From the NCBI GenBank assembly GCA_002709045.1, contig PAPJ01000001.1:1-37068 (forward strand): a DNA stretch of 37,068 nt, read 5' to 3'. The translations under genes were made by a program, and so were the position numbers. Under the pieces are notes generated by a model. That model was not told where the DNA came from. It ran no database searches and saw only the letters and a list, made by a program, of their open reading frames with translations. Every line of letters starts with the position of its first letter. Within the stretch, counting starts at the first letter, position 1. Shown here piece by piece: positions 23,049-32,427 of this stretch. This DNA comes from Planctomycetaceae bacterium. Lineage in GTDB: Bacteria; Planctomycetota; Planctomycetia; Pirellulales; Pirellulaceae.

Positions 23049-24577
23049 TAACTTACACCTTTTAGAATCATAGCTGTTGTCGAAAATGCTTTACCAATCT
23101 TGATAGCCGGACTTGTTGATGTAGTGCTTATAGTCCCATCACCTTGTAAGTACATATCACTGTCTATTGTCAAACCAGTTAAATTTGTTGGTACACCACC
23201 TTTTAAAGTAACCGTACCTGTGGCTGCGTTTGCAATCGCCTCATTCGTAATCCCAATAAACGTATCGTTATTTGTCGATGAATGAGCAACACGAAAAGTG
23301 AAAGATTGTTGATATTGGTCAGTCGTGCTTTTTGTAACATGACCAACATATTTCGATGCGGAATCATACCAAGAAAGACCGTTACTACCGTGAATTCTAA
23401 AGTAATCAGCAGAACTTACAGCAGCCTGATAGGTTCCTGTAAGAGTATTTGTTGATTGATCGTAACTAGCTTTGTAAATTGATATTTGATTGGGAGTATG
23501 TGTAAGGAATGAATAAATGTAACAATCTTCCGTTGAGTCGTAGACCATAGAAATCGAGCTTTCTGTTCTAGGTCGAACATTAAAGACTTGGCTGAATGTA
23601 CCATCCTGGCTCAATGTTGTAGTTGCGATATTGTAAATAATTCCGTAGTCATAATAATTTCCGCTATTATTATCAACTGCTATGCACAATAATTGATTAT
23701 TTGTGCTGTCATAAGCTACAGCAGAATATTGTTCAATATTACTTGTTGGGTTGTAAAAATTATCTCCATGATCTGTCATGGTGCTGCCACTTAAAGTAAA
23801 ACATTTTGTAAGCAGTTTTCTACCACTACCATCATTGAAAATCACGTTCCACCACAATCTTCCATTATTATCTCTAACAGATTCACAAGGATCAGCACTA
23901 CCTTGATAGTACGCATAAAAATAATTCTGTGTTACTTGAGAGTAAGCACTTGAGCTTGTTGTTTTCATAGCAGCTATTGCTGAATAATAACTCCAACTGC
24001 TTCCGCCATCTTTCCACCACACCCAATGGCAATCGGAATGGTCATCATACCCAACAGAAATACTATTATTACTACCGTAATATATGCCACCAAGCCCAGA
24101 GCTTATGCTTATAGATGTTGAAGCACCGCTACCACTCAATGTACCAATAGCAAAATAAGTGTAATTACTATCTGCATAAGCAAAAAATAATTCATCTTTG
24201 TTTGGATCATAAGATAAATCATAAAAAGTTCCACTATGCGAAAAAGATGCAACCGTTGAGTTGAATGTGATAGCACCAGTTGAAGTATTAATTACTCCTG
24301 TTGTGACATAGATAGAGGTAGAATTACTTGTAGCAATAAAAACACGATTGTTAGCTTCATCATGGGTTACTGCAAATTCGCTAGTATAAGTTGGCGATGA
24401 CATAGTATTAACAGGTGTTGTTGTTGAAGCGCCAACACTAGTTTCTGCAATCGGTTCGACTGTACCGTCAGACCGCAAACCAACCGTTTGACCATTAGAT
24501 AAAGTCCCTGTAGCCGTAAATGTAGCTTCAACGCCTCCGCCACCGCCACTAGGTAATAATTCACTTAAGTTGCTCAT
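23048..24577 (-). CDS. tail fibre / receptor-binding protein (beta-propeller-like)
   Basis: A 509-residue, Ser/Thr/Tyr/Asn-rich beta protein. It starts MSNLSELLPSGGGGGVEATF, a common opening for marine phage fibres. A sequence of 'YDSTNNQLL..', 'YDSTEDCYIYSF', 'YDPNKDELFFAY' blocks spaced about 50-60 residues apart suggests propeller blades. The C-terminus (GTVTLKGGVPTNLTGLTIDS, DMYLQGDGTIS) resembles a trimer-forming fibre end. It follows another fibre gene and is probably the host-receptor contact. Codon use is AT-richer than its neighbours, consistent with exchange of adhesion domains. Confidence 0.68.
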   Translation of the reverse strand: MSNLSELLPSGGGGGVEATFTATGTLSNGQTVGLRSDGTVEPIAETSVGASTTTPVNTMSSPTYTSEFAVTHDEANNRVFIATSNSTSIYVTTGVINTSTGAITFNSTVASFSHSGTFYDLSYDPNKDELFFAYADSNYTYFAIGTLSGSGASTSISISSGLGGIYYGSNNSISVGYDDHSDCHWVWWKDGGSSWSYYSAIAAMKTTSSSAYSQVTQNYFYAYYQGSADPCESVRDNNGRLWWNVIFNDGSGRKLLTKCFTLSGSTMTDHGDNFYNPTSNIEQYSAVAYDSTNNQLLCIAVDNNSGNYYDYGIIYNIATTTLSQDGTFSQVFNVRPRTESSISMVYDSTEDCYIYSFLTHTPNQISIYKASYDQSTNTLTGTYQAAVSSADYFRIHGSNGLSWYDSASKYVGHVTKSTTDQYQQSFTFRVAHSSTNNDTFIGITNEAIANAATGTVTLKGGVPTNLTGLTIDSDMYLQGDGTISTTSTSPAIKIGKAFSTTAMILKGVS

Positions 24578-24617
24578 ACTGACTCCTTAATAGCAATAAT
24601 TGATGAGCTAACAGCCG

Positions 24618-26393
24618 TCATACACTCCAACCGATAGTTGCATCAACGTAGGTCATCACTATTTCTGCAAAATTTTTATCGAATGTTAAATCTGTAGCGG
24701 AACTAGCTATATTGCTTCCGTTTCTTGCCACTATAAAAGTTGTTGTCGCTGCACCACCAGTGCCATCTTTTACTGTAACTGTGTCACCCGCTGAAGGACT
24801 TGACGGTAAGGTTATAGTTATACTTCCGGCTGTTGCGATAACGTAGTCACGATTTACAGCCGTATAATCAACACCTTTCATAAGAGGAGTTATAGCTCCG
24901 CTACCTCCATTTGCAAAAGGTAACGAACCTGTCACGCCTGTAGATAGAGGCAATCCAGTGGCGTTTGTTAATGTTGCTGCGCTTGGTGTTCCTATATCTG
25001 GTGTAGTTAAAGTTGGACTTGTTCCAAAAACTAAAGCGCCTGTCCCTGTCTCATCTGTAACAGCACTAATCAAATTAGCTGATGAAGGTGTAGCAAGAAA
25101 AGCATCTAAATTAGCATTTAAATCACTTATCTGGCTTATTGTCACAGACGTTGCTGTTGGTGCTACTGCGCTCCATGAGGAACCGCTATAAACCTTCATA
25201 GCATTTGAAGTCGTATTAAAATAGAGGTTACCTGCAACTTGAGCGTCACCATCTGGGTCTGTTGCCGGATCGCTAGACTGCGCTCCTTGATACTGATCCG
25301 TAAAACTATCGAGCGAATTTGCCGCAGATGTCGCGCTTGCCGCCGATGCGGTCGCTGAATTTGCGCTATTCGTTTCGGAAGTCGCACTATTTGTGGCACT
25401 TGTCGCCGCTGCATTTTGACTGACTAAGGCCGCTGCCGCAGAAGTCGCCGCAGATGTGGCACTTCCAAGTATCCCATCAACATAAGTTTTTGTAGCGGCA
25501 TCTTGAGCAGCCGTTGGATCACCCATTCCGGTAATCTTGTTTGTTGACATGGCAATAGCGCCCGTCATGGTGCCGCCAGTTGTCGGCAAACCACCACCAA
25601 CTTGTGTATCTACATACGTTTTTGTTGCTGCATCCTGGGCAGAAGTTGGATCGCCAAGACCTGTAATCTTAGCCGTACCCATCGCAATAGCACCAGACAT
25701 TGTTCCTCCCGCGAGGGGAAGTTTAGTCGCTATGCTGTTGGTAATTGTTGTATGAAATGACGCATCATCAGCCATTGCCGCCGCTAACTCATTAAGCGTG
25801 TCTAAGGCCGCCGGAGCGCCATCAATTAAATTCGTTATTAGGTCGTCTGCATATTGCTTAGTTACAGCATCAGTCGCCGCTGTGGGTGTGCCAATGTCGG
25901 TCAGTCGGGCAGCATTAAAATCTACAGTACCCGTTAGCGAGAGATTATGGAGCGATGTCGTTCCGCTTGATGCAGTAACATTTCCTTGAAGGTCGCCTGT
26001 CACATCTCCCGTGACCGCGCCTGTCACATTTCCTTGTAAATTTCCTACGACATTTCCGGTTAGCCCGCCGACAAAACCAGTAGAAGCGGTGACAGTTGTA
26101 CCTGTAATAGCTGCCGCTGTTGTGTTACCGATTATGATGCCGTCGATGGCGCCGCCCGTAAGAGCCGCATTTGCGTTTACTAATTGTCCGTTGAAAGTAA
26201 CAGTGCCGGACGCCGTTATAGCGCCAGTGGTTATTGAAGTCGGATTGGTGCCAAGCTCGATTATCGTTGCGGCATTATCTTCGGTAAAGAGTCTTTTGTC
26301 GGCAACATTGACCGCGAGTTCGCCCTGGACTAAATCCGAGCTAGTGGGTATGGCTGACGCCGTAGAGCTATTTTTAGTGACTATAACTGGCAT
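24618..26393 (-). CDS. tail fibre protein with repeat region
   Basis: I start this at ATG 26393 (591 aa), preceded by GGGGGGATAT; the ORF reaches back to 26423 without a ribosome site. The N-terminus (MPVIVTKNSSTASAIPTSSD, LVQGELAVNVADKRLF) is a standard phage fibre head-binding start. Repeats follow: GGLTGNVVGNLQGNVTG-type Gly-Asn-Val units, then two to three copies of GGTMSGAIAMGTAKITGLGD, each followed by AATKTYVD. An Ala/Ser/Thr-rich coiled segment (SATSETNSANSATASAAS) and a C-terminal beta region close it. This is a long trimeric shaft. A terminator lies between it and the upstream coat gene. Confidence 0.8.
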   Translation of the reverse strand: MPVIVTKNSSTASAIPTSSDLVQGELAVNVADKRLFTEDNAATIIELGTNPTSITTGAITASGTVTFNGQLVNANAALTGGAIDGIIIGNTTAAAITGTTVTASTGFVGGLTGNVVGNLQGNVTGAVTGDVTGDLQGNVTASSGTTSLHNLSLTGTVDFNAARLTDIGTPTAATDAVTKQYADDLITNLIDGAPAALDTLNELAAAMADDASFHTTITNSIATKLPLAGGTMSGAIAMGTAKITGLGDPTSAQDAATKTYVDTQVGGGLPTTGGTMTGAIAMSTNKITGMGDPTAAQDAATKTYVDGILGSATSAATSAAAALVSQNAAATSATNSATSETNSANSATASAASATSAANSLDSFTDQYQGAQSSDPATDPDGDAQVAGNLYFNTTSNAMKVYSGSSWSAVAPTATSVTISQISDLNANLDAFLATPSSANLISAVTDETGTGALVFGTSPTLTTPDIGTPSAATLTNATGLPLSTGVTGSLPFANGGSGAITPLMKGVDYTAVNRDYVIATAGSITITLPSSPSAGDTVTVKDGTGGAATTTFIVARNGSNIASSATDLTFDKNFAEIVMTYVDATIGWSV

Positions 26394-26409
26394 ATATCCC
26401 CCCGTAATT

Positions 26410-26436
26410 AAAAAAGGGGACAACTTAATGCCCCCT
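26410..26436 (-). terminator. terminator between coat and fibre genes
   Basis: Read on the - strand, AGGGG (26436-26432) pairs with CCCCT (26419-26415) across a loop that includes one unpaired G, and a run of T follows (TTTTTT, 26415-26410). It sits in the 63-base gap after the coat gene. It would reduce read-through into fibres, so coat mRNA is made in excess. Confidence 0.65.
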
Positions 26437-26456
26437 ATAACTCAGTTAGGAGAGTT

Positions 26457-27410
26457 TTATGCGTTGACTACAATATTGAACGCAGTATCAGGACGATATG
26501 CAAGGCTGCCAAAAATTACATCGCCTGTCATAAGGTCAGCTAACCACTCTTGCTTATATTGAGTCTGCACTCTTACGTCTTGCTGCATCGCAAGGACAAG
26601 AGACGATTCGTGCATAAGCATACCTGCTTTCAGTTCACCACCTGCGCTGTTATCAGCAGCGGATTCTGTTACAGGGCAGTTAGTAGATACCATAATATCA
26701 ATACCGTAAACATTACCGATCTTGCCATTGTCAACGGTGCGGCTGTTAACAAAGTCAGAACTAACATAACGATCAATACCCATCATCGTAGACCTGGCGC
26801 TAGGAGGAATTACGAAATACCTCTTATCGAAGGGAGTGTCTACGTTATCCTGTAGGACGATTGCGGCGCGAAATCCGGCGTCGGTTAGCAAATCGCTTGT
26901 CGTTACCGTATCTGTGGCGTAAGCGGTTAGCCCTGTAGAAGCATCAACGTAGTAAGACGCTGAATTGACCCAAGAGCTACCATCGCCGTCACCTAGGTTT
27001 TTGCCCAAGTTATGTAAATTGGTATCTACGGTTTTTGCTAATTGGAAGCCACAGTCGTCAGTGTAAAATTCTTGAGCACTGTTCAGCTCTTGAATCGCTG
27101 CAATATCTTCTAACAGACGAGAATACTCGAAATGTTGGTCGATATTTATTGCTACATTGGCCGCTGTATCATTCTGAATCGTGACCGCAGCGCCGGAGGC
27201 CTTGGCCGAACTCGAACCTCTAGAGGGGGCAGGTATATTTATTTTGTCACCCTTCTTACCTGTCATCGGGAGAGATTTGCAGATGTTCGCCATCACAATG
27301 CGAGTCTTAAATGCAGCTCTAACCTGGTCGGAAAATATTTCCGGTATGAAATTTGCCTGAGTAGTGACGTTACTTACGCCACCCTGGGCGGGATATACTG
27401 ATGTTGCCAT
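26457..27410 (-). CDS. major capsid (coat) protein
   Basis: The coding region is taken from ATG 27410 (317 aa), with GAGGTGATTGAC before it; the GTG three codons earlier lies within this ribosome site. The protein begins MATSVYPAQGGVSNVTTQAN, followed by FIPEIFSDQVRAAFKTRIVM. KGDKINIPAPSRG is typical of HK97-fold coat proteins of the P22-like/podovirus type, as is the C-terminal LMTGDVIFGSLAYRPDTAF segment. It assembles the icosahedral shell with the scaffold encoded upstream. Gene order portal-scaffold-coat supports the call. Confidence 0.85.
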   Translation of the reverse strand: MATSVYPAQGGVSNVTTQANFIPEIFSDQVRAAFKTRIVMANICKSLPMTGKKGDKINIPAPSRGSSSAKASGAAVTIQNDTAANVAINIDQHFEYSRLLEDIAAIQELNSAQEFYTDDCGFQLAKTVDTNLHNLGKNLGDGDGSSWVNSASYYVDASTGLTAYATDTVTTSDLLTDAGFRAAIVLQDNVDTPFDKRYFVIPPSARSTMMGIDRYVSSDFVNSRTVDNGKIGNVYGIDIMVSTNCPVTESAADNSAGGELKAGMLMHESSLVLAMQQDVRVQTQYKQEWLADLMTGDVIFGSLAYRPDTAFNIVVNA

Positions 27411-27454
27411 GTCAATCACCTCATTAAAGGAATATTAATTAAGTGATCCTTAAG

Positions 27455-28240
27455 CTATTTTTTGATTTTATTCCTATAGGCTTCTTTTATCTTACCTTGG
27501 GCGTACAATCTCCAATAGCGATCTGGATCAGTCACTTGTAGATTGACCATATCCTCACGGGTGAGTGTTTTGCCTGGCGCCTTTTCCCCTGACCCTTGCG
27601 TTGAACCTGTCGCAGCTTGTCTTACCTGCTGCTTTCTGTCTTGCGTTTTTAACTGTTCAACTTCCGGGTCTGTATGCGCTGCCTTATACTTCGAAACCAG
27701 CTCATCGAGAATCGGAACATTCAAATTTTTCATTCCGTGGGCATAACCTTCGGTATAACTCGGAGACTGTGAAACCCATTGCTTGAATTCAGCCGAACTT
27801 AGTATCTGGTCAGCATCGGGATGTTTGGCTTGCAGATTCATGGCCGCATTTTCAGCCTTCAACCTAACCAATTCCTCTTGCGTCTTTCTAAGCGCCGGAT
27901 GATTGTCTACAACTTGATTCACGGCCCCTTTCGGGTCGCCGAAATAGTCAATCTCTTTAGACTCGGCTTGTTCCGGCTGTTTCATTTGTCCGTCTACGAA
28001 ACTCTGTGCGCTTACCTGGCTTTTCAAAGAATCAATCTCACGCCTTACGTCGCTAACTTCGTTAGACTGCCTTCCAATCATTGACTTCTGATCGTCTAGC
28101 ATTTTCTCTAACTCATCACGCGACTTTTCAGCATAAGCACTCTTTGGCGCCGCTGGCACTTCTTCCGCTATCTGTTTTTCCGGGTCGATAGCGTCCACTG
28201 GATCGTAAACGGGTTGATCCGCCGTCTCTTGCTCTGCCAT
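27455..28240 (-). CDS. scaffolding protein
   Basis: A 261-residue, highly charged, helical protein with no cysteine. An acidic N-terminus (ETADQPVYDPVDAIDPEKQI), coiled coil at about 40-80 (SRDELEKMLDDQKSMIGRQS) and a basic end (LYAQGKIKEAYRNKIKK) match phage scaffolds, whose C-terminal basic helix binds coat protein. It lies between portal-proximal small genes and the coat gene. No protease motif is present, so scaffold is probably released intact as in P22. Confidence 0.78.
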   Translation of the reverse strand: MAEQETADQPVYDPVDAIDPEKQIAEEVPAAPKSAYAEKSRDELEKMLDDQKSMIGRQSNEVSDVRREIDSLKSQVSAQSFVDGQMKQPEQAESKEIDYFGDPKGAVNQVVDNHPALRKTQEELVRLKAENAAMNLQAKHPDADQILSSAEFKQWVSQSPSYTEGYAHGMKNLNVPILDELVSKYKAAHTDPEVEQLKTQDRKQQVRQAATGSTQGSGEKAPGKTLTREDMVNLQVTDPDRYWRLYAQGKIKEAYRNKIKK

Positions 28241-28281
28241 AACTACCCCTTAACAAGTTGTCCAATAAAATTGGGCTTGGG

Positions 28282-28530
28282 TTACGCCGGGCCGTGGGAT
28301 GCAGCTTGTCGGCGTTCTGCCTTTATTTTCTCTTGCCGCCCTCTTGCCCATTTTAACGTCGCACCTGGGAAGTCGCCGCTTATAACGTCAAGCACTGGCC
28401 TTGCAAAAGAAACTAATCGAGTCGCTGGCTGCCGACAGATTGGGCAATCAATTTGTTTAACAGAAGTCTCTATGAATTTTTCAGTTATGTGTCCATCTGG
28501 ACACTTAAAATCATAAATTCTTTTTATCAT
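28282..28530 (-). CDS. FmdB-like small zinc-ribbon protein
   Basis: I start this at ATG 28530 (82 aa): MIKRIYDFKCPDGHITEKFI, with a second knuckle at IDCPICRQPATRL. The C-x-D-G-H ... C-P-x-C pattern matches the FmdB/zinc-ribbon family common in phage structural operons. The tail FPGATLKWARGRQEKIKAER is basic. The ORF extension to 28578 is not used because the ATG at 28530 gives the conserved start. Role in phage unknown; it overlaps the upstream gene by 20 bases. Confidence 0.7.
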   Translation of the reverse strand: MIKRIYDFKCPDGHITEKFIETSVKQIDCPICRQPATRLVSFARPVLDVISGDFPGATLKWARGRQEKIKAERRQAASHGPA

Positions 28531-28747
28531 ACAAATCTTCGACTCGATCCCGCAGTTTGAGAACGGAGGTGATGACATCTATTTGCCCCTTACGGAACCT
28601 TAAATCATCGTTGTCTCGCGTTCTTTCCACTGAATTTATATTGGCTTTATTATCTTCAAATTCTTGTATCAGATATTGCCAGCCATCTGTCCTGAACATA
28701 TCAAACATCGCTTCGCAATATTTCTCATCTTCCTTGGACAGACTCAT
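28511..28747 (-). CDS. small head-associated helical protein, unknown function
   Basis: A 78-residue acidic helical protein (KEDEKYCEAMFDMFRTDGWQ; YLIQEFEDNKANINSV; RKGQIDVITSVLKLRDRVED). The pattern 'M-F-x-T-D-G-W-x-x-L ... N-x-x-x-I ... F-x-x-G-Q-x-x-V-I-x-x-V' is shared by small proteins encoded next to the portal in many podoviruses, from memory. It may help in head assembly or DNA packaging. The 57-base gap before the portal is AT-rich and empty. Not identified further. Confidence 0.55.
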   Translation of the reverse strand: MSLSKEDEKYCEAMFDMFRTDGWQYLIQEFEDNKANINSVERTRDNDDLRFRKGQIDVITSVLKLRDRVEDLYDKKNL

Positions 28748-28804
28748 GTAATTTTCACCGTAACAGCAATATTAGTATTTGTAAAACAACTTAATTTCAC
28801 TAAT

Positions 28805-30886
28805 TTATGTAGACGCAGATAATTTTTCTTCCTGTATAGTAGCGCCTCGCTCTTTGATCGCGGTTTCAGCTATTTTTAGCTTCATTTTATCGTCTCGCGT
28901 TAGCTCTCCGTCTGCCCTGGTAATGTCAGCAATAGCCTCGATTCGATCAGTTTCTTCCTTAATCGGAATCGCCACAGTTTCAGCTTGTATCTTTTTAGCT
29001 CTGGCTTGCGATTCTGAGGCTTGTCCGATCAACGCTTGAGTCTGAGATTGCGTAAATTCTAACTGAGTCTGAGCTGTTGCTTGAGCTAATTGCTGTTGCT
29101 GTGGATCAGGCTGCATAGAGTTATCAATCATGCGATCCAATTCTTCTCTATTGCTTAGAGACATATTCTCGATGACTGCCTTAACAAGCAAAGGATAGAC
29201 CGGGTTATCTTGCGGCATGGTTTGTAATAGCTGTACTAGCTGCGTAATCTCATACTCTCGTTGCAAAATGCCAAGACTAGAGGACACTGTAAAAATAAAA
29301 TCCTCAACCGGGTAATTCTCTGGGTCAAATTGCATATAACGGCAAGCGGCCATTTTGACAAAAGGCACCAGGAAAGATTCCTGAAAGTTAACTAACGTGC
29401 GTTTCTGTCGTTTAATAATTGCCGAAAGGCCCATTGAAAGCGTCGATGAAGATGTCCGATTTATTGCGTTAGGCATCCCTGTACTGTCAAAAGCTCCTGT
29501 GGCTGCCTGTATTTGGTTCTGTAACGCCTCGGCTTGAGCAAAAGTGATGTTCTGTACTTGCCCGAAATTAAAGGGCTGTAGCACTTCTCGCGGATCACCG
29601 TTAGTCAGAATCATTTTGCCGGGTCTAATTTCACCCTTTTCACCCCTGGGCTTGCGAGTCGCGTCCATTGCCATCATGGGGACGTTTGTTAGAGCCAGCG
29701 CATCTATCCGGCCCCTCAGTTCAGCGTCGAGTGCTTTTTGTGAATGAAAGGCTTTTTCAGTGACGCCTCTACCCCAGAACCGCGAAGGCACAACGTCCCA
29801 CGGAAACGCTAAGACGGGACGATCTTTCATCATGTACGGATTTTCAATCGCCTTTAGGATGGTGCCGCCGTTAGCAATAACGACACACGCCTCAACGTAA
29901 TAGCTATCGCCCGATTTAACTTCTACCTCGACATCTTCAACCTCGTAGGCAAGCGGGTTTGGTTCTTCTTCCTCAACCTCGACGATTTCATCAACAAGCT
30001 CATCTTCGGTTTTTTCGGCCAATTCAGCATCTAATAAGTGGCGCGGTACTAAACCATAGTATTTCGTTAAGCGCACAACGCCGTCCGGCTGAACCGCTAA
30101 GGTTGAATCAACCTCTAAATCGTCACTTGTCTCGGTGCTTGACGAACCGACGACTACATCTCTGTAAATGCCCTGCTCTTGCAGCAATTTAATAGAGTGC
30201 GGCGAGACTTCCTCATCAATAGCCACGCCTAAGCTGGATTGAATATCCGTCGCTTCTGGCTGAATAAGGAAATTTTGCGGTAACACTGGCTTGAGCCTAA
30301 CGACCGCCCTTTCAGTTTCAGTAATTCCCTGGGCCATGACATCACCCATTGTTTGCGTGGCGGGTTTTACCTCGTTTTCTAAATCGAGAATAACCTCGGC
30401 GATTCCGGTGCCAAAAATTGCCGCATTAAGCAAAACCTCACCAATATCTTTGCGTACTTTCTGCTTTTGGAAATCTTCACCAAGTTTTTGCTTCAAATAC
30501 TCGATTTTTTGCTTATCCATCGCTTTTTGACGCATTTCTGCTTGTAATTGCGCCTGTTCCTGTTCGCTCATACCCTCTTTCATGTCAGGAATGACAATAT
30601 CATCCCTAATATCAAAAAATTCTCCCCGGCCAAACGTCGCTTCTTCAATTTCAGCTACGCTAGACTCGATTGCCTGGGCTGTCGCCGGAGAAATAAGCTG
30701 TGATCTTTCGCTTTCGCGGATTTTATCGTTAGGATCATACTTCCCTCGCCAAATCCGGTAGTATTCTCGGAAGGTTTCTTTGTAATTATCGACGTAATGC
30801 TGTTGCCATTGATCGCATTTAGTCATTACCCAAGAGCTTAACCCGTTATCTTCGTATAATCTTTGCTCTAAATCTTCGGTTTCCAT
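28805..30886 (-). CDS. portal protein
   Basis: The gene begins at ATG 30886 (693 aa), one base after the terminase stop, with GGGG ahead of it. It has the appearance of P22-like portals. An acidic N-terminal arm is followed by WQQHYVDNYKETFREYYRIW and a stem region (RSQLISPATAQAIESSVAEI). Beyond the middle, GLSAIIKRQKRTLVNFQESF leads to a C-terminal Gln/Ala-rich coiled barrel (PDPQQQQLAQATAQTQLEFT). Length is close to the P22 portal (725). Forms the dodecameric ring through which DNA enters and leaves the head. Confidence 0.85.
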   Translation of the reverse strand: METEDLEQRLYEDNGLSSWVMTKCDQWQQHYVDNYKETFREYYRIWRGKYDPNDKIRESERSQLISPATAQAIESSVAEIEEATFGRGEFFDIRDDIVIPDMKEGMSEQEQAQLQAEMRQKAMDKQKIEYLKQKLGEDFQKQKVRKDIGEVLLNAAIFGTGIAEVILDLENEVKPATQTMGDVMAQGITETERAVVRLKPVLPQNFLIQPEATDIQSSLGVAIDEEVSPHSIKLLQEQGIYRDVVVGSSSTETSDDLEVDSTLAVQPDGVVRLTKYYGLVPRHLLDAELAEKTEDELVDEIVEVEEEEPNPLAYEVEDVEVEVKSGDSYYVEACVVIANGGTILKAIENPYMMKDRPVLAFPWDVVPSRFWGRGVTEKAFHSQKALDAELRGRIDALALTNVPMMAMDATRKPRGEKGEIRPGKMILTNGDPREVLQPFNFGQVQNITFAQAEALQNQIQAATGAFDSTGMPNAINRTSSSTLSMGLSAIIKRQKRTLVNFQESFLVPFVKMAACRYMQFDPENYPVEDFIFTVSSSLGILQREYEITQLVQLLQTMPQDNPVYPLLVKAVIENMSLSNREELDRMIDNSMQPDPQQQQLAQATAQTQLEFTQSQTQALIGQASESQARAKKIQAETVAIPIKEETDRIEAIADITRADGELTRDDKMKLKIAETAIKERGATIQEEKLSAST

Positions 30887-30887
30887 G

Positions 30888-32141
30888 TTAATACCCCGCA
30901 ACTACATCGTAAGGTTCGTAGTTATCTTCAATTACCTCATCCACATAAACGATATTAGCCATTTGGTCGCAGTAACTTAGCGCATCGACGCAATCATCAT
31001 GTGTTAATTGATCTGGAAATTGATAGAGTTCGTCTAAAAATTTGTCGTTCCAGGCGCCGCGATTCAGTCTTATCATTCCGTTCTCAAATCGGCCTTGCAG
31101 CGCCCACATAATCCGATCTGTTTTGTTCTTGTTGCCGTGTGTTAATTCTTCGATCCTGAAATAAACGGCGTGTTGTCGCATTAAGTCACTTAAAGGTGAC
31201 ATGACCGCTTGTTTAGCAATCCCTCTCTCAATACCGACCGCGAGAGGTTGATAATCTCGTACAGCCTGAAAAATCTTCATAGCAGTTTCGTTTAAGTCCC
31301 ATCGGCCAGAAATAATATCTTTTACCCACCAACCGTCGGCGTTGACTTTGACTATCGCAATAGCCGAGGAGTCTAGGTTTGTTTTTTTTCTTCTTCGGCT
31401 CTGGCCGACCTCTGCGAATCCCGCCAAGTCAATGCTGATATAGTAATCGCCAGTGGCGGGTTCTTCGGTTTCGAACCTAACCCAATCTTCCTTAAACATT
31501 TCAGAACCTCGCGCTTCAAACGAGGCCATATATTCTTGTCGGAATCCGAAACTGGACATTGATTTTTTAGCGGCATTGATTTCCTTTTTATCTAATAGAT
31601 TGTTGTCGTAAGAAGTAAAATGGAAGGCTTGATAATCTTCATAATCCATCGCTTTCTTATACAACTCGTAAAAATGGTTGCGCCCGGTTGGTGTCCCAAT
31701 AAACAGAGCCGACGAGTGCGGCGCCAAGTCAGTCAAGGCAGGTCTTAGAACCAACTCCCAAACACTCTCGCGCATATCTGCGTACTCATCGATTGCGACA
31801 AATGCAACCTTGTTGCCTCGGAGCGTCTCAGGCCGATCGCTTCCTTTCAGCGATATTTGTGTCCCGTTAACAAGCCTAATCTGCATATTGTTGATGTGGT
31901 GCGATTCAATAACGCTACTACCCAACTCCATAAGCAAATTCCAAAGAATGTCTCTAGCCTGTCCTTGCGTGGGCGCCACATAAAAGATTTCACCTTCTGT
32001 TGTTTGTAATCCCTTGACGAGCAACATATACGCCGCCAACCGAGACTTTCCGGTTCGTCTCCCGGCAGCCACAACTTTAAACCTGGCTTTACTGTTCCAG
32101 ACTTTTTTTTGCCAGGGAAGAAGATCAATATCAAAATCCAT
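30888..32141 (-). CDS. terL: terminase large subunit
   Basis: Begins at ATG 32141 (417 aa), with TAATG overlap to the upstream gene. ATPase motor: Walker A AAGRRTGKS (25-33), Walker B FVAIDE (114-119), coupling motif FIGTPTG (147-153). Nuclease domain of RNase-H fold: D238 (YISIDLAG), E305 (GIERG) and acidic HDDCVDALSY (381-390). It cuts concatemers and drives DNA into the head. Context with portal and the candidate small subunit agrees. Confidence 0.95.
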   Translation of the reverse strand: MDFDIDLLPWQKKVWNSKARFKVVAAGRRTGKSRLAAYMLLVKGLQTTEGEIFYVAPTQGQARDILWNLLMELGSSVIESHHINNMQIRLVNGTQISLKGSDRPETLRGNKVAFVAIDEYADMRESVWELVLRPALTDLAPHSSALFIGTPTGRNHFYELYKKAMDYEDYQAFHFTSYDNNLLDKKEINAAKKSMSSFGFRQEYMASFEARGSEMFKEDWVRFETEEPATGDYYISIDLAGFAEVGQSRRRKKTNLDSSAIAIVKVNADGWWVKDIISGRWDLNETAMKIFQAVRDYQPLAVGIERGIAKQAVMSPLSDLMRQHAVYFRIEELTHGNKNKTDRIMWALQGRFENGMIRLNRGAWNDKFLDELYQFPDQLTHDDCVDALSYCDQMANIVYVDEVIEDNYEPYDVVAGY

Positions 32142-32425
32142 TACCAAGCCTTACAAGACCAGTACCTTGCGCTAAACTTATCTTTCGCGGTATCGCAGTT
32201 ATGTCGCGCTCTAAAGTTTTTTTGTCTACCAGGCTGATCTTTTTTAATGGTCATACTGGCATCGCCAAAACGCACCAGTTTCACCTCAGAACCTTTTTTC
32301 GCTAAAACCGCCGACCGCTTACCGCCTTTGACGCTGCGTTTAGGCTTGTTGTACCCGGCAAAAGTTTCCCCGCGATATTTAAGCCTTCCGCTTGGCAATC
32401 TTTCTACGCTCGATGTTGTCGCCAT
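32141..32425 (-). CDS. basic small protein upstream of terL
   Basis: A 94-residue, Lys/Arg/Gly-rich protein (SGRLKYRGETFAGYNKPKRS; AKKGSEVKLVRFGDASMTIK). The motif 'L-x-F/R-G-D-x-S-M-x-I-K-K' followed by 'R-x-x-F-R-A-R-H-N-C-D-T-A-K-D-K-x-S-A-R-Y-W-S-C-K-x-W' is one I associate with many phage and marine metagenomic genomes. Its C-terminal Cys/His/Trp cluster could bind zinc. It is coupled to terL and precedes the MPYGPGTY mini-gene. Function unknown, perhaps DNA packaging or nucleic-acid binding. Confidence 0.62.
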   Translation of the reverse strand: MATTSSVERLPSGRLKYRGETFAGYNKPKRSVKGGKRSAVLAKKGSEVKLVRFGDASMTIKKDQPGRQKNFRARHNCDTAKDKFSARYWSCKAW

Positions 32426-32427
32426 GA

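Noticed and set aside
23048..26393. Diversity-generating retroelement at the fibre genes
   Set aside because: No reverse transcriptase gene or template/variable repeat pair is seen; fibre repeats are in-frame structural repeats.
28770..28803. Operator-like TATTAGTATTTGTAAAA (9/10 arms) and CTTAATTTCACTAATTT between portal and a small head gene
   Set aside because: A few 9/10 matches are expected by chance in DNA this AT-rich, and the site is inside the late operon without a promoter.
31373..32134. Open frames within terL on the same strand in another frame
   Set aside because: They lack ribosome sites and any conserved pattern; the terL frame carries all motifs.
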